A DNA stretch of 64,000 bases. Source: Clostridium drakei. GTDB lineage: Bacteria; Bacillota; Clostridia; Clostridiales; Clostridiaceae. The stretch spans positions 62,001 to 126,000 of the forward strand of contig NZ_JIBU02000005.1 in the NCBI RefSeq assembly GCF_000633595.2. The letters run 5' to 3'. The notes beneath the pieces were generated by a model that was given only the letters and a program-made list of their open reading frames with translations, had not been told where the DNA came from and searched no databases. This document shows positions 25,251 through 33,061 of this stretch, one piece after another. The position numbers were made by a program, and so were the translations under genes. Within the stretch, counting starts at the first letter, position 1. Every line of letters begins with the position of its first letter.

Positions 25251-26172
25251 TTAATCTAGAGATTTTATACCCCTTATCTTTAAATAATTTTAATAATCCA
25301 CCTTTGCCGATTACATGAGAGGCTCCAACTATTACAAAGTAAACCTCTTGTGAGTTTATAAGGCTTTCTATTTTATTTGCCATATTTTCATTTCTTTCAA
25401 AAAGCAGTGTATTAAGATTATTTTTGTCTGATTCATTTAATGGTTTATATGTGAATATATCATTTACAAGAGTTAAAGCATCACCTTCAAAAACCGCATT
25501 ATGCATTTTTGATAATAGCTTCATTGAAGTTTCTAAGTCTTTTAAATTTTTTATGCTACTATTACCAAGGCATTCTGGTGACATATTTGTAGCTGCTATT
25601 AGTGCATTAATTTGAATGCATGAAGTTTCTAGAGAAACCACTTCTTTTTTATCATGTTTTGCTCTGTTAATAAACATAAGATCTATTCCATAAATAGATT
25701 TATATCCATACTTTTTCATAAGTCTTTGATGCAATATGAAATAAAAAGTTTTAGGTGGATATTTGGAGCATTTTTCAAAATTTAAACCTAATTCTTTACA
25801 GAGTTTTTTATATTTAAAGCTATTTTCATTTTGCAAGAACTCAGGTTCAAAGTTCTCATTATTTGTAGGGATTCTCATAGTAGGTGGATTAGCTAAACAT
25901 TTAAAGTAATCTATTTTATTTTTAAATTTAGTGATATCCAATTCTACAGCAAGCTTTGTACTATTCATATAAGCTTCCTCAACTGCACTATTAAAACATA
26001 CCTTTTTATTATTTCCAAGATGTATTGAGCCGCCAATATAAAAATAGCATTTCTTATTTTCTAGTTTGTAAAAAATACCATCATAAACTTTTTTATTCTT
26101 TAATTTGTTAACTTTATTTAATAAAGGTCTTAATTTTAGTTTTTTTATATTGATAAATGTGTAACTAGACAT
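25246..26172 (-). CDS. TraB/GumN family protein
   Basis: A 308-aa protein with the family pattern: I-G-G-S-I-H-L-G near residue 47 (first His motif), A-V-E-L-D about 30 residues later, and the closing segment Y-F-V-I-V-G-A-S-H-V-I-G-K-G-G-L-L with the second His motif. TraB/GumN proteins have a metal-dependent hydrolase-like fold (Tiki/ChaN-related) and often degrade or modify small peptides. Most members are secreted lipoproteins, but no signal peptide is visible here, so this one is probably cytoplasmic. Monocistronic. Confidence 0.85.
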   Translation of the reverse strand: MSSYTFINIKKLKLRPLLNKVNKLKNKKVYDGIFYKLENKKCYFYIGGSIHLGNNKKVCFNSAVEEAYMNSTKLAVELDITKFKNKIDYFKCLANPPTMRIPTNNENFEPEFLQNENSFKYKKLCKELGLNFEKCSKYPPKTFYFILHQRLMKKYGYKSIYGIDLMFINRAKHDKKEVVSLETSCIQINALIAATNMSPECLGNSSIKNLKDLETSMKLLSKMHNAVFEGDALTLVNDIFTYKPLNESDKNNLNTLLFERNENMANKIESLINSQEVYFVIVGASHVIGKGGLLKLFKDKGYKISRLK

Positions 26173-26307
26173 AAGAACCTCTTAAAAAATTATTCACATA
26201 GTAATATATTGTACTAAATCATATATTATTCACTATTAATGAATATAGATAGATTTTAAGCATAGAATCTATAAGTAGATCAATTTAGAAATTTAGGAGG
26301 TATTTTT

Positions 26308-26523
26308 GTGAAAATTTATGTGATGTGTGAACCATCTAAATTTAGCAAATTACAAACAATACAAGAACTTCATAGTAAGGCTGCCATAAAAGTAGAAAAT
26401 CAAAATATGATTTATCATTTCTTTAATATATTGATGCCGGTATTTCCAGCTGTTTTAGATAATATACCATGTGCCATTAAACGGTTTAAGGATATAACAA
26501 CTATAATTATTAGATACCTTTAA
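26308..26523 (+). CDS. Hypothetical small protein
   Basis: A 71-aa frame with a good ribosome binding site (TAGGAGG) in front of a GTG start. The C-terminal half is hydrophobic (F-F-N-I-L-M-P-V-F-P-A-V-L) and could be one membrane segment. I recognise no family. It ends 11 bp before a MITE-like element, so it may be a truncated gene. Confidence 0.45.
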   Translation: MKIYVMCEPSKFSKLQTIQELHSKAAIKVENQNMIYHFFNILMPVFPAVLDNIPCAIKRFKDITTIIIRYL

Positions 26524-26534
26524 TAAATATAAAT

Positions 26535-26618
26535 GAGCTGCCCCATTAAGAAATTTGCATACAATATATTATTTTAAAGCACAGTATATTGAAGCATTTA
26601 GTCTTAGTGCGACAGCTC
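26535..26618. mobile_element. MITE-like inverted-repeat element
   Basis: An 84-bp stretch flanked by 16-bp imperfect inverted repeats (GAGCTGCCCCATTAAG and, inverted, GAGCTGTCGCACTAAG; 13 of 16 match). An inner inverted pair, CAATATA and TATATTG, gives a long hairpin. It has no coding capacity. The ends look like transposon termini, but no parent element is in the window. Confidence 0.5.
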
Positions 26619-26675
26619 TTTTATAATTGTGTTCAGAAATATCTTAAAAAATGGTAAGTTTGGCTAAAGAATTAT

Positions 26676-26740
26676 GTTTCAAAATGATAAAAAAAACTTG
26701 TATTATCATTTTGAAACTGAAAAAATTATCATTATGATAC
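26676..26740. promoter_or_regulatory. Upstream activator sites for sigma-54 promoter 1
   Basis: GTTTCAAAATGATAA (26676-26690) and its exact inverse (26703-26717) form a 15-bp inverted repeat with a 12-bp spacer. A third related site, TTATCATTATGATAC, is at 26726-26740. The same motif (GTTTCAATATGATA) recurs at 47262. Such palindromes about 60-100 bp upstream are the usual sites for a sigma-54 enhancer-binding protein. Confidence 0.75.
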
Positions 26741-26780
26741 AAAACAGCAAAAAAACAGGCTAATTTAAACGTTTTATAAG

Positions 26781-26796
26781 TGGCATGGAAATTGCT
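26781..26796 (+). promoter_or_regulatory. Sigma-54 promoter 1
   Basis: TGGCATGGAAATTGCT fits the -24/-12 consensus (TGGCAYR-N4-TTGCW) with exact spacing. It lies 45 bp before the methyltransferase gene start and downstream of the palindromic sites. Confidence 0.85.
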
Positions 26797-26841
26797 GGTA
26801 TATATATTTGTTATTAAATTATATACATGGAGGGGAACTAT

Positions 26842-27600
26842 ATGGAAGTGGTTTTAGAAAAAGTAGAAAAATATTGGAGTAAGAGATCAGATGGTTATTG
26901 TAAGATAAATTTGGAAGAATTGAATAGTTTAAAAAGAGAAGCATGGATAGATTTAATAAATGAACATGCACCAAAAGTGTCTGGAAGAAAATTAAAAGTA
27001 TTGGATATAGGTGCAGGTCCTGGATTCTTTTCTATAATAATGGCTAGTTGCGGATATAAGGTTACCGCTGTGGATTATACAGATGCTATGCTTGAAAAAG
27101 CTAAAAGAAATGCTGGAATATATGCAAATAGTATTGAGTTTAAAAGAATGGATGCACATAATTTAGAATTTGAAGATAACACTTTTGATTTAATAATTAC
27201 TCGTAATCTTACTTGGAATCTTGAAAAACCTGGTGAAGCATATAAGGATTGGCATAGAGTATTAAATAAAGGTGGAAGATTACTAAATTTTGATGCTAAC
27301 TGGTATTTATATTTATATGATGATGAAAAAAGAAAAGGATATGAACAGGATAGAGTAAATACTGTAAAAAAAGGATATGAGGATCATTACATTTGTCCTA
27401 ATTCAAATGTAATGGAGGATATAGCAAGAAAACTGCCTTTAAGTAGAAGGCATAGACCAGAATGGGACATGAAAGAATTGATTAATGTTGGATTTAAAAA
27501 AGTAATGGTAGATATGGAAATAGGCAATAGAGTATGGGATGAAGTTGAAAAGACTAATTATGGTTCTACACCTATGTTTATGATTGCTGGAGAAAAATAA
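26842..27600 (+). CDS. Class I SAM-dependent methyltransferase, first gene of transporter operon 1
   Basis: A 252-aa methyltransferase. Motif I is V-L-D-I-G-A-G-P-G-F-F-S near residue 50, with the acidic motif II in V-T-A-V-D-Y-T-D-A and later N-R-V-W-D-E-V-E. The N-terminal Y-W-S-K-R-S-D-G-Y segment is characteristic of a group found next to Nik/Opp-like ABC importers in anaerobes; its substrate is unknown. The ATG at 26842 follows GGAGGGG; an ATG at 26827 overlaps the site. A decayed copy lies at 34411-34560 in front of the paralogous operon 2, which strengthens the link with transport. Confidence 0.88.
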   Translation: MEVVLEKVEKYWSKRSDGYCKINLEELNSLKREAWIDLINEHAPKVSGRKLKVLDIGAGPGFFSIIMASCGYKVTAVDYTDAMLEKAKRNAGIYANSIEFKRMDAHNLEFEDNTFDLIITRNLTWNLEKPGEAYKDWHRVLNKGGRLLNFDANWYLYLYDDEKRKGYEQDRVNTVKKGYEDHYICPNSNVMEDIARKLPLSRRHRPEWDMKELINVGFKKVMVDMEIGNRVWDEVEKTNYGSTPMFMIAGEK

Positions 27601-27723
27601 TTCTTAAATTTTGTAGTTAACGACTGTAGAAAAAAGTATGAAATAGTAAATACAATGGATTGATTTGTAAAAAATAAAAATTATACTTTTAAGAAGAATT
27701 ATAGAAAGGATGATAAAGACAAG

Positions 27724-28662
27724 TTGAAAAAATACATTATAAAAAGGTTAATGCAATTAATTCCAGTTTTATTTGGAATTACCTTTTTAACCTTTGCACT
27801 CACATATTTTTCTCCAGGTGACCCTGCCACTATGCTTCTTAATGCTACAGGGGTGGCACCTTCTCCAGAACTTATACAAAAAGTTAGAGAAGATATGGGA
27901 CTAAATAAACCTTTTTTTATTCAGTATTTGCATTGGATAGGTGGCGTGTTACAAGGAGACTTTGGTAATTCTTACAAGTACAGTAAACCTGTATTGGATT
28001 TAATAATGACAAGTCTTCCAGCTACCTTTAAACTTGCAGGTGTATCACTAATGGGCATGATGCTTATAGCATTACCCTTAGGTATAATGTCTGCACTACA
28101 TAAAAATAAGACATTAGATTACATAATCAGGGTTATATCATTTTTAGGAATATCTATGCCAAATTTTTGGATTGGGCTAGTGTTAATGTACATATTTTCC
28201 ATTAAATTTAAAATACTTCCAGTCATGGGTGACGGTGGAGGCAAGAGTATTATATTACCTGCAATTACTTTGATTATTGCAATGGCGTCCAAATACACAA
28301 GGCAGCTTAGAACAGCCATATTAGAAGAAATATCTCAAGATTATGTAATTGGAGCTAGGGCAAGAGGGGTTAAAGAAAAAGCAATATTGTTAGGACATGT
28401 TTTAAAAAGTTCCTTATTGTCCATTATAACTTTACTAGGTATATCTTTAGGATCACTGCTTGGGGGAGTAGTTATAGTTGAAACTATTTTTTCATGGCCA
28501 GGGGTTGGAAAATTGGCCATAGAAGCTATATTCAGTAGAGACTATCCATTAATACAGGGGTATGTTGTGTGGATGACATTGATTTATGTATTGGTTAATA
28601 TGATGGTGGATATTTCGTACTGCTTTTTAGATCCAAGGATTCGTTTAGAAAAGAGGTCTTGA
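27724..28662 (+). CDS. Nickel/peptide-type ABC permease (NikB/OppB-like), operon 1
   Basis: A 312-aa inner-membrane permease with about six helices. The N-terminus (I-I-K-R-L-M-Q-L-I-P-V-L-F-G-I-T-F) and the EAA loop (G-A-R-A-R-G-V-K-E-K-A-I-L) are those of the Dpp/Opp/Nik family. It pairs with the next gene to form the channel. The TTG at 27724 follows GAAAGGATGAT. It begins 123 bp after the methyltransferase. The closest relative in the window is the operon 2 permease at 34987. Nickel, cobalt or a metal-ligand complex is as likely a substrate as peptides. Confidence 0.9.
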   Translation: MKKYIIKRLMQLIPVLFGITFLTFALTYFSPGDPATMLLNATGVAPSPELIQKVREDMGLNKPFFIQYLHWIGGVLQGDFGNSYKYSKPVLDLIMTSLPATFKLAGVSLMGMMLIALPLGIMSALHKNKTLDYIIRVISFLGISMPNFWIGLVLMYIFSIKFKILPVMGDGGGKSIILPAITLIIAMASKYTRQLRTAILEEISQDYVIGARARGVKEKAILLGHVLKSSLLSIITLLGISLGSLLGGVVIVETIFSWPGVGKLAIEAIFSRDYPLIQGYVVWMTLIYVLVNMMVDISYCFLDPRIRLEKRS

Positions 28663-28663
28663 C

Positions 28664-29494
28664 ATGGAAGGTTTTGTTTCATTTATAAGGAAAAATAAAT
28701 TGTTTACTTTTTTATGCATGTTAGCATTGCTTTTAATTTTAATATGTGTATTTGTGCCCTATATAGCACCTAATGATCCACTTAAAACAAACATGACCAA
28801 TTCACTTCAAGGAAGCAGCAGTAAGTTTCCGCTAGGTACTGATAATCTTGGAAGATGTTTGCTTTCAAGATTGCTATATGGAGCAGTAACTTCTTTGAAG
28901 TTGACCTTTTGGTTAGTTATAACAGTATTTATAGTTGGAACAACAGTTGGTATACTTGCAGGATATTTTGGAGGAATAGCTGATACTATTATAATGAGGC
29001 TTTCAGATATTTTTCTTGCTTTTCCAAGCATTATCTTTGCAATTGCAATTGTAGGAATTCTTGGAGCTAGTTCAATAAATACTGTTATGGCTTTGCTTGT
29101 AGTGGACTGGGTTAAATATGCAAGAGTGAGTAAAAGCTTAGTAATATCTATAAGAAAAAAAGATTATATCAAGGCAGCTAAGATGGGAGGTGCTAAGGAA
29201 TATCAAATAATTTTTAAATACATATTGCCAAATGTAATACCATCTCTTGTGGTAATGGCTACTATGGATCTAGGAACTATGATGCTTCAAATATCATCTC
29301 TTTCATTTTTAGGCTTGGGTGCTCAGCCACCTACTCCAGAGTGGGGGAATATGCTTAATGAAGGAAAGGATTATATGCAGACATTACCAGCTCTTATGAT
29401 ATATCCTGGTATTGGAATATTTGTAACTGTAATGATATTTAATTTACTAGGGGACAGTATGAGAGACATATTAGATCCAAATACAGAATACTAA
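28664..29494 (+). CDS. Nickel/peptide-type ABC permease (NikC/OppC-like), operon 1
   Basis: A 276-aa permease with an N-terminal helix, the conserved L-G-T-D-N-L-G-R and the EAA loop (A-A-K-M-G-G-A-K-E-Y-Q-I). The C-terminus G-D-S-M-R-D-I-L-D-P is the family ending. It starts 1 bp after the NikB-like gene with AAAGAGGTC upstream, so translation is coupled. It forms the heterodimeric channel with that gene. The operon 2 counterpart at 35927 is closely similar. Confidence 0.9.
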   Translation: MEGFVSFIRKNKLFTFLCMLALLLILICVFVPYIAPNDPLKTNMTNSLQGSSSKFPLGTDNLGRCLLSRLLYGAVTSLKLTFWLVITVFIVGTTVGILAGYFGGIADTIIMRLSDIFLAFPSIIFAIAIVGILGASSINTVMALLVVDWVKYARVSKSLVISIRKKDYIKAAKMGGAKEYQIIFKYILPNVIPSLVVMATMDLGTMMLQISSLSFLGLGAQPPTPEWGNMLNEGKDYMQTLPALMIYPGIGIFVTVMIFNLLGDSMRDILDPNTEY

Positions 29495-29509
29495 AGGAGA
29501 TTATATTGA

Positions 29510-31066
29510 ATGAAAATTAAATTAAAAAGAAAATTAGCATTAATATTTACAACAGTTTTATTATGTACAAGCTTTACTGCTTGTAAAGGAGGAAGTTCTG
29601 CTGATAAGAGCAGCAGTGAAAAGCCAAAAAGTATTACCTTTGGTTTTAATCAGTTTCCAACTAATTTAGATCCTGCTATTGAATTTAATGGTTGGTATCC
29701 CTCAAGATTTGGTATAGGTGAAACTTTAGTTAAATTAAATGCTGATATGAAAATAGAACCGCTTCTTGCTGATTCATGGAAAAGAGCAGATGATTTAACA
29801 TGGAAATTCCATATTAGAGAAGGAGTTAAGTTTCATAATGGTAAAGCAGTTAATGCTGAAGCTGTAAAATCATCTCTTGAAAGAGCATTAAAGTTAAATA
29901 AAAGAACACAGGATATATTATTGGTTAACACAATAACTGCAAATGGACAAGATCTTATAATAACTACCAAAACTCCCCATGAAGCACTTTTAGGAAATAT
30001 TGCAGACCCTCTTACTACAATAGTTGATACTAGCCAACCTGAGGATAGTTTTGCTAAAGCTCCTATATGTACTGGACCTTTCAAAGTTAAATCCTATACT
30101 GCAAATTCAACAGTAGTAGTAGAAAAAAATAAAGATTACTGGGGAGATAAAGCTAAGGTAGATGAAGCAACCTTTAAATATATTAAAGATGATAATACTC
30201 GTGCTATGGCTCTGCAGTCTGGTGAGATTGATGCTGCAACTAACATTCCGAGCAACAATCTAGCATTATTTGCGGATAAGTCTAAATATAATACAGATAA
30301 AATTGCAAGCTTAAGAATAATTATGTCCTATATAAATTTTAATAATGAGTTTTTAAAAGATCCAGTAGTACGTAAAGCTATATCTTTAGGAATTGATAGA
30401 GATACTTATGGTAAAACACTGCTTAAAGGTAGTTCTGTAGCTGCAATTGGGCCTTTCCCAGGATCATTACCTTTTGGAAACAAGAATTTTACAGGCTATA
30501 AATATGATAAGGCAGCAGCAGCTAAGCTTTTAAGCGATGCAGGCTATAAAGATATAGATGGTGATGGTATATTAGAAAAGGATGGTAAAAAATTAACATT
30601 AAATTTAGCATTATATACAACTCGTTCAGAGTTACCTGTACTTGGAGAAGCAATGCAAGCTCAGCTTAAAGAAATAGGTATAAGCACTAAGTTACAATCT
30701 TATGAATCTGTTGCTCAAGTTTTAAAAAGTAAGAATTTTGACCTTTGTTTATTAAGTGTAAATACAGCAGTAACAGGAGATCCTCAATCTTTTCTACAGA
30801 CATATTTTAAAACTGGAGGAAGTGAAAATTATGGAGGATATAGTAATCCAGAAGTTGATGCTTTAATTGATAAATTAGCAACAGAACAAAATACTGAAGC
30901 AAGATATGATGTTGCTACAAAGGTACAGCAGAAACTTATAGATGATAATGCATATACGTTCATTGTTTCACCAATGCTTAATATAATTAGTAAAAATACT
31001 GTTAGTGGATTAAAAATGTATCCTCTTGACTATTATATTTTAGATAACAAGGTAAGTATAAAATAG
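29510..31066 (+). CDS. Family 5 extracellular solute-binding lipoprotein, operon 1
   Basis: A 518-aa SBP_bac_5 protein. The signal peptide ends in a lipobox (S-F-T-A-C), so it is anchored outside the membrane. It resembles the nickel-binding NikA branch (W-K-F-H-I-R-E-G-V-K-F-H-N-G and A-N-S-T-V-V-V-E-K-N-K-D-Y-W). It captures the ligand for the two permeases upstream. RBS AAAGGAG lies 5' of the ATG. A hairpin and a palindromic element separate it from the ATPase genes, so the binding protein may be made in excess. The operon 2 paralogue is at 36827. Confidence 0.9.
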   Translation: MKIKLKRKLALIFTTVLLCTSFTACKGGSSADKSSSEKPKSITFGFNQFPTNLDPAIEFNGWYPSRFGIGETLVKLNADMKIEPLLADSWKRADDLTWKFHIREGVKFHNGKAVNAEAVKSSLERALKLNKRTQDILLVNTITANGQDLIITTKTPHEALLGNIADPLTTIVDTSQPEDSFAKAPICTGPFKVKSYTANSTVVVEKNKDYWGDKAKVDEATFKYIKDDNTRAMALQSGEIDAATNIPSNNLALFADKSKYNTDKIASLRIIMSYINFNNEFLKDPVVRKAISLGIDRDTYGKTLLKGSSVAAIGPFPGSLPFGNKNFTGYKYDKAAAAKLLSDAGYKDIDGDGILEKDGKKLTLNLALYTTRSELPVLGEAMQAQLKEIGISTKLQSYESVAQVLKSKNFDLCLLSVNTAVTGDPQSFLQTYFKTGGSENYGGYSNPEVDALIDKLATEQNTEARYDVATKVQQKLIDDNAYTFIVSPMLNIISKNTVSGLKMYPLDYYILDNKVSIK

Positions 31067-31106
31067 AATAGAGTTTGTACTTTATAATCTACAGAAACCT
31101 ATAAAT

Positions 31107-31144
31107 GATATTAAACATCCTGGATTATCAGGGTGTTTAATATC
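31107..31144 (+). terminator. Intercistronic hairpin after binding-protein gene
   Basis: GATATTAAACATCC (31107-31120) pairs with GGGTGTTTAATATC (31131-31144), 10-nt loop, with TATTTA following. It probably attenuates read-through or protects the upstream mRNA. Confidence 0.65.
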
Positions 31145-31146
31145 TA

Positions 31147-31266
31147 TTTATCCGATCGGTACCATTGCTAATATCCCCATCTTTTATCAAAGATGGGGAT
31201 AAGCACTGCTACGCGCCTGGATAACAAGTTCTAAGCATCAGACTCCATCTGATGCTAAGAACTCTG
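31147..31266. repeat. Palindromic intergenic element, copy 2
   Basis: It shares TTTATCCGATCG plus TACCATTGCTAATA and the right block GATAAGCACTG...GCGCCTGGATAA with 23013-23178. Inner arms ATCCCCATCTTT and AAAGATGGGGAT pair exactly. An extra right-hand inverted repeat (GTTCTAAGCATCAGA with TCTGATGCTAAGAAC, one mismatch) shares 20 bp with 869-888. It lies inside operon 1 between the binding-protein and ATPase genes. Confidence 0.7.
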
Positions 31267-31296
31267 TTTATAAGAAAATAAGATGGGGAGAAGATG

Positions 31297-32142
31297 ATGA
31301 GTATGAAATTATTGGATATAAACAACGTATCTATAAAATATAGAGGACAAGAACCTACTGTAAAAAATGTAAGCATGTCAGTTAACAGTAAAGAAATAAT
31401 AGGAATAGTAGGTGAAAGTGGTAGTGGAAAATCAACACTTGTACGAGCTGTATTAGGTCTTTTGCCTAAAGGAGCTTTTATTTGTTCAGGAGATATAATT
31501 TTTAAAGATAAAAATCTTTCTAAGTATTCTAAAAAAGAATGGCAGGAAATACGCGGCAATAGAATGGCAATGATATTTCAGAATGCAGGAGGGTCATTAA
31601 CTCCTATTAAAAAGATTGGTGACCAATTTATTGAAAGTATAAGAAGTCATTCTAGTATTACAAAAGCTGATGCATACGAGAAGGCTGTCCATATGCTTAC
31701 AAAAATGCGCTTACCTGATGCAAAGCGTATAATGAATTCTTATCCCTTTGAATTAAGCGGAGGTATGAAGCAGAGGGTAGCCATAGCTATGGCAATGGCT
31801 ATGGAACCTGAAATTTTATTAGCTGATGAACCAACAAGCGCTCTCGATGTAACAGTACAAGCACAAGTAGTTAGACAGATGATGGAGCTTAAAAATAATT
31901 TTAATACGAGTATAATAATAGTTACGCACAATATGGGGGTAGCATCTTATATGTGTGACAAAATAGGAGTAATGCAGCAGGGGGAATTAGTTGAATGGGG
32001 AACCAAAGAACATGTGATAAATAATCCTAAATGTGAATACACTAAAAAGCTGTTAGCAGCAATACCTGAATTGGAGGGAAGTAATTTTGCTTCAAGAGAA
32101 AGAACCGATATTGAAGATAAAGAATGTTACGAAGCAGTTTGA
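31297..32142 (+). CDS. ABC ATP-binding protein (NikD/OppD-like), operon 1
   Basis: A 281-aa ATPase with Walker A G-E-S-G-S-G-K-S-T, signature L-S-G-G-M-K-Q-R and Walker B L-L-A-D-E-P-T-S-A-L-D. It energises the permeases upstream together with the next gene, whose start overlaps its end by 56 bp. The ATG at 31297 gives 6-nt spacing to GGGGAG; the ATG at 31294 is also possible. The Cys-rich C-terminal oligopeptide/Nik extension is not obvious here but is present in the partner gene. Confidence 0.92.
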   Translation: MSMKLLDINNVSIKYRGQEPTVKNVSMSVNSKEIIGIVGESGSGKSTLVRAVLGLLPKGAFICSGDIIFKDKNLSKYSKKEWQEIRGNRMAMIFQNAGGSLTPIKKIGDQFIESIRSHSSITKADAYEKAVHMLTKMRLPDAKRIMNSYPFELSGGMKQRVAIAMAMAMEPEILLADEPTSALDVTVQAQVVRQMMELKNNFNTSIIIVTHNMGVASYMCDKIGVMQQGELVEWGTKEHVINNPKCEYTKKLLAAIPELEGSNFASRERTDIEDKECYEAV

Positions 32143-33055
32143 TTTAGAAAAGGGAAAAAAATTAACTGTATTGGATAATGTAAGCTTAGAATTACATTCT
32201 GGAGAATGTTTGGGAATAGTTGGAGAAAGTGGTTGTGGTAAAAGTACTTTAGCAAATATAATTACCAATTTAGAAACTTTAGATTCAGGAAATATTGTAT
32301 ACAATAATGAGGAGATTTCTAGTCTAAGTGGGGAAAAGCTTAGACAAAACCGAAGAAAATTACAGATGATATTTCAGGATCCTTCTGAATCTTTTAATCC
32401 ACGTATGAGGATTGGAGAAATTATAGGTGAGCCACTTTTAAATTTTAAACTTATGAATAAAACAGAAGCCAAGCTGGAAATAATAAAACTTCTGCAAATG
32501 GTGGGATTAAATGAGGAATTTATGAGTAGATATCCTCATCAATTAAGTGGAGGACAGAAGCAGAGAGTTGCCATAGCAAGAGCATTATCTTTATCACCTG
32601 AAATTATAATATGTGATGAAGCTACCTCTGCACTGGATGTCTCAATACAGGAACAAGTGATAAATCTTCTTGTAGATTTGCAGAAAAAGAAAGGATTGTC
32701 CTATATATTTATTGGTCATGATTTGGCGGTAGTTAGGAATATTAGTCATAGAATTGTGGTAATGTATCTTGGAAGAATTGTTGAAGTAGTTTACAGTAGT
32801 AAGCTTACCAAAGCTTCAGCTCATCCCTATACAAAGGCATTACTATCATCAGTTTTCTCTGTTAAAGGAAAAAATGACACTGAAATAGAGATAATAGAAG
32901 GTGATCCACCAAGTCCATCTGATATACCACCAGGCTGCAGTTTTAATTCTAGATGTACAAAATGCAGAGATATATGCTTTAAGGAAAAACCTGAATTAAA
33001 AGAAATAGAAAAAGGTCATTTAGTAGCTTGTCATTTATACCATGAATGGATATAG
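32087..33055 (+). CDS. ABC ATP-binding protein (NikE/OppF-like), operon 1
   Basis: A 322-aa ATPase with Walker A G-E-S-G-C-G-K-S-T, signature L-S-G-G-Q-K-Q-R and Walker B I-C-D-E-A-T-S-A-L-D. The C-terminus has the conserved Cys-rich tail (G-C-S-F-N-S-R-C-T-K-C-R-D-I-C) of Opp/Nik ATPases. The TTG at 32087 follows GGAGGG with 8-nt spacing and lies inside the preceding gene in another frame, a common coupling in these operons. It forms the ATPase pair with the NikD-like protein. Confidence 0.92.
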   Translation: MLQEKEPILKIKNVTKQFDLEKGKKLTVLDNVSLELHSGECLGIVGESGCGKSTLANIITNLETLDSGNIVYNNEEISSLSGEKLRQNRRKLQMIFQDPSESFNPRMRIGEIIGEPLLNFKLMNKTEAKLEIIKLLQMVGLNEEFMSRYPHQLSGGQKQRVAIARALSLSPEIIICDEATSALDVSIQEQVINLLVDLQKKKGLSYIFIGHDLAVVRNISHRIVVMYLGRIVEVVYSSKLTKASAHPYTKALLSSVFSVKGKNDTEIEIIEGDPPSPSDIPPGCSFNSRCTKCRDICFKEKPELKEIEKGHLVACHLYHEWI

Positions 33056-33061
33056 GTAATA

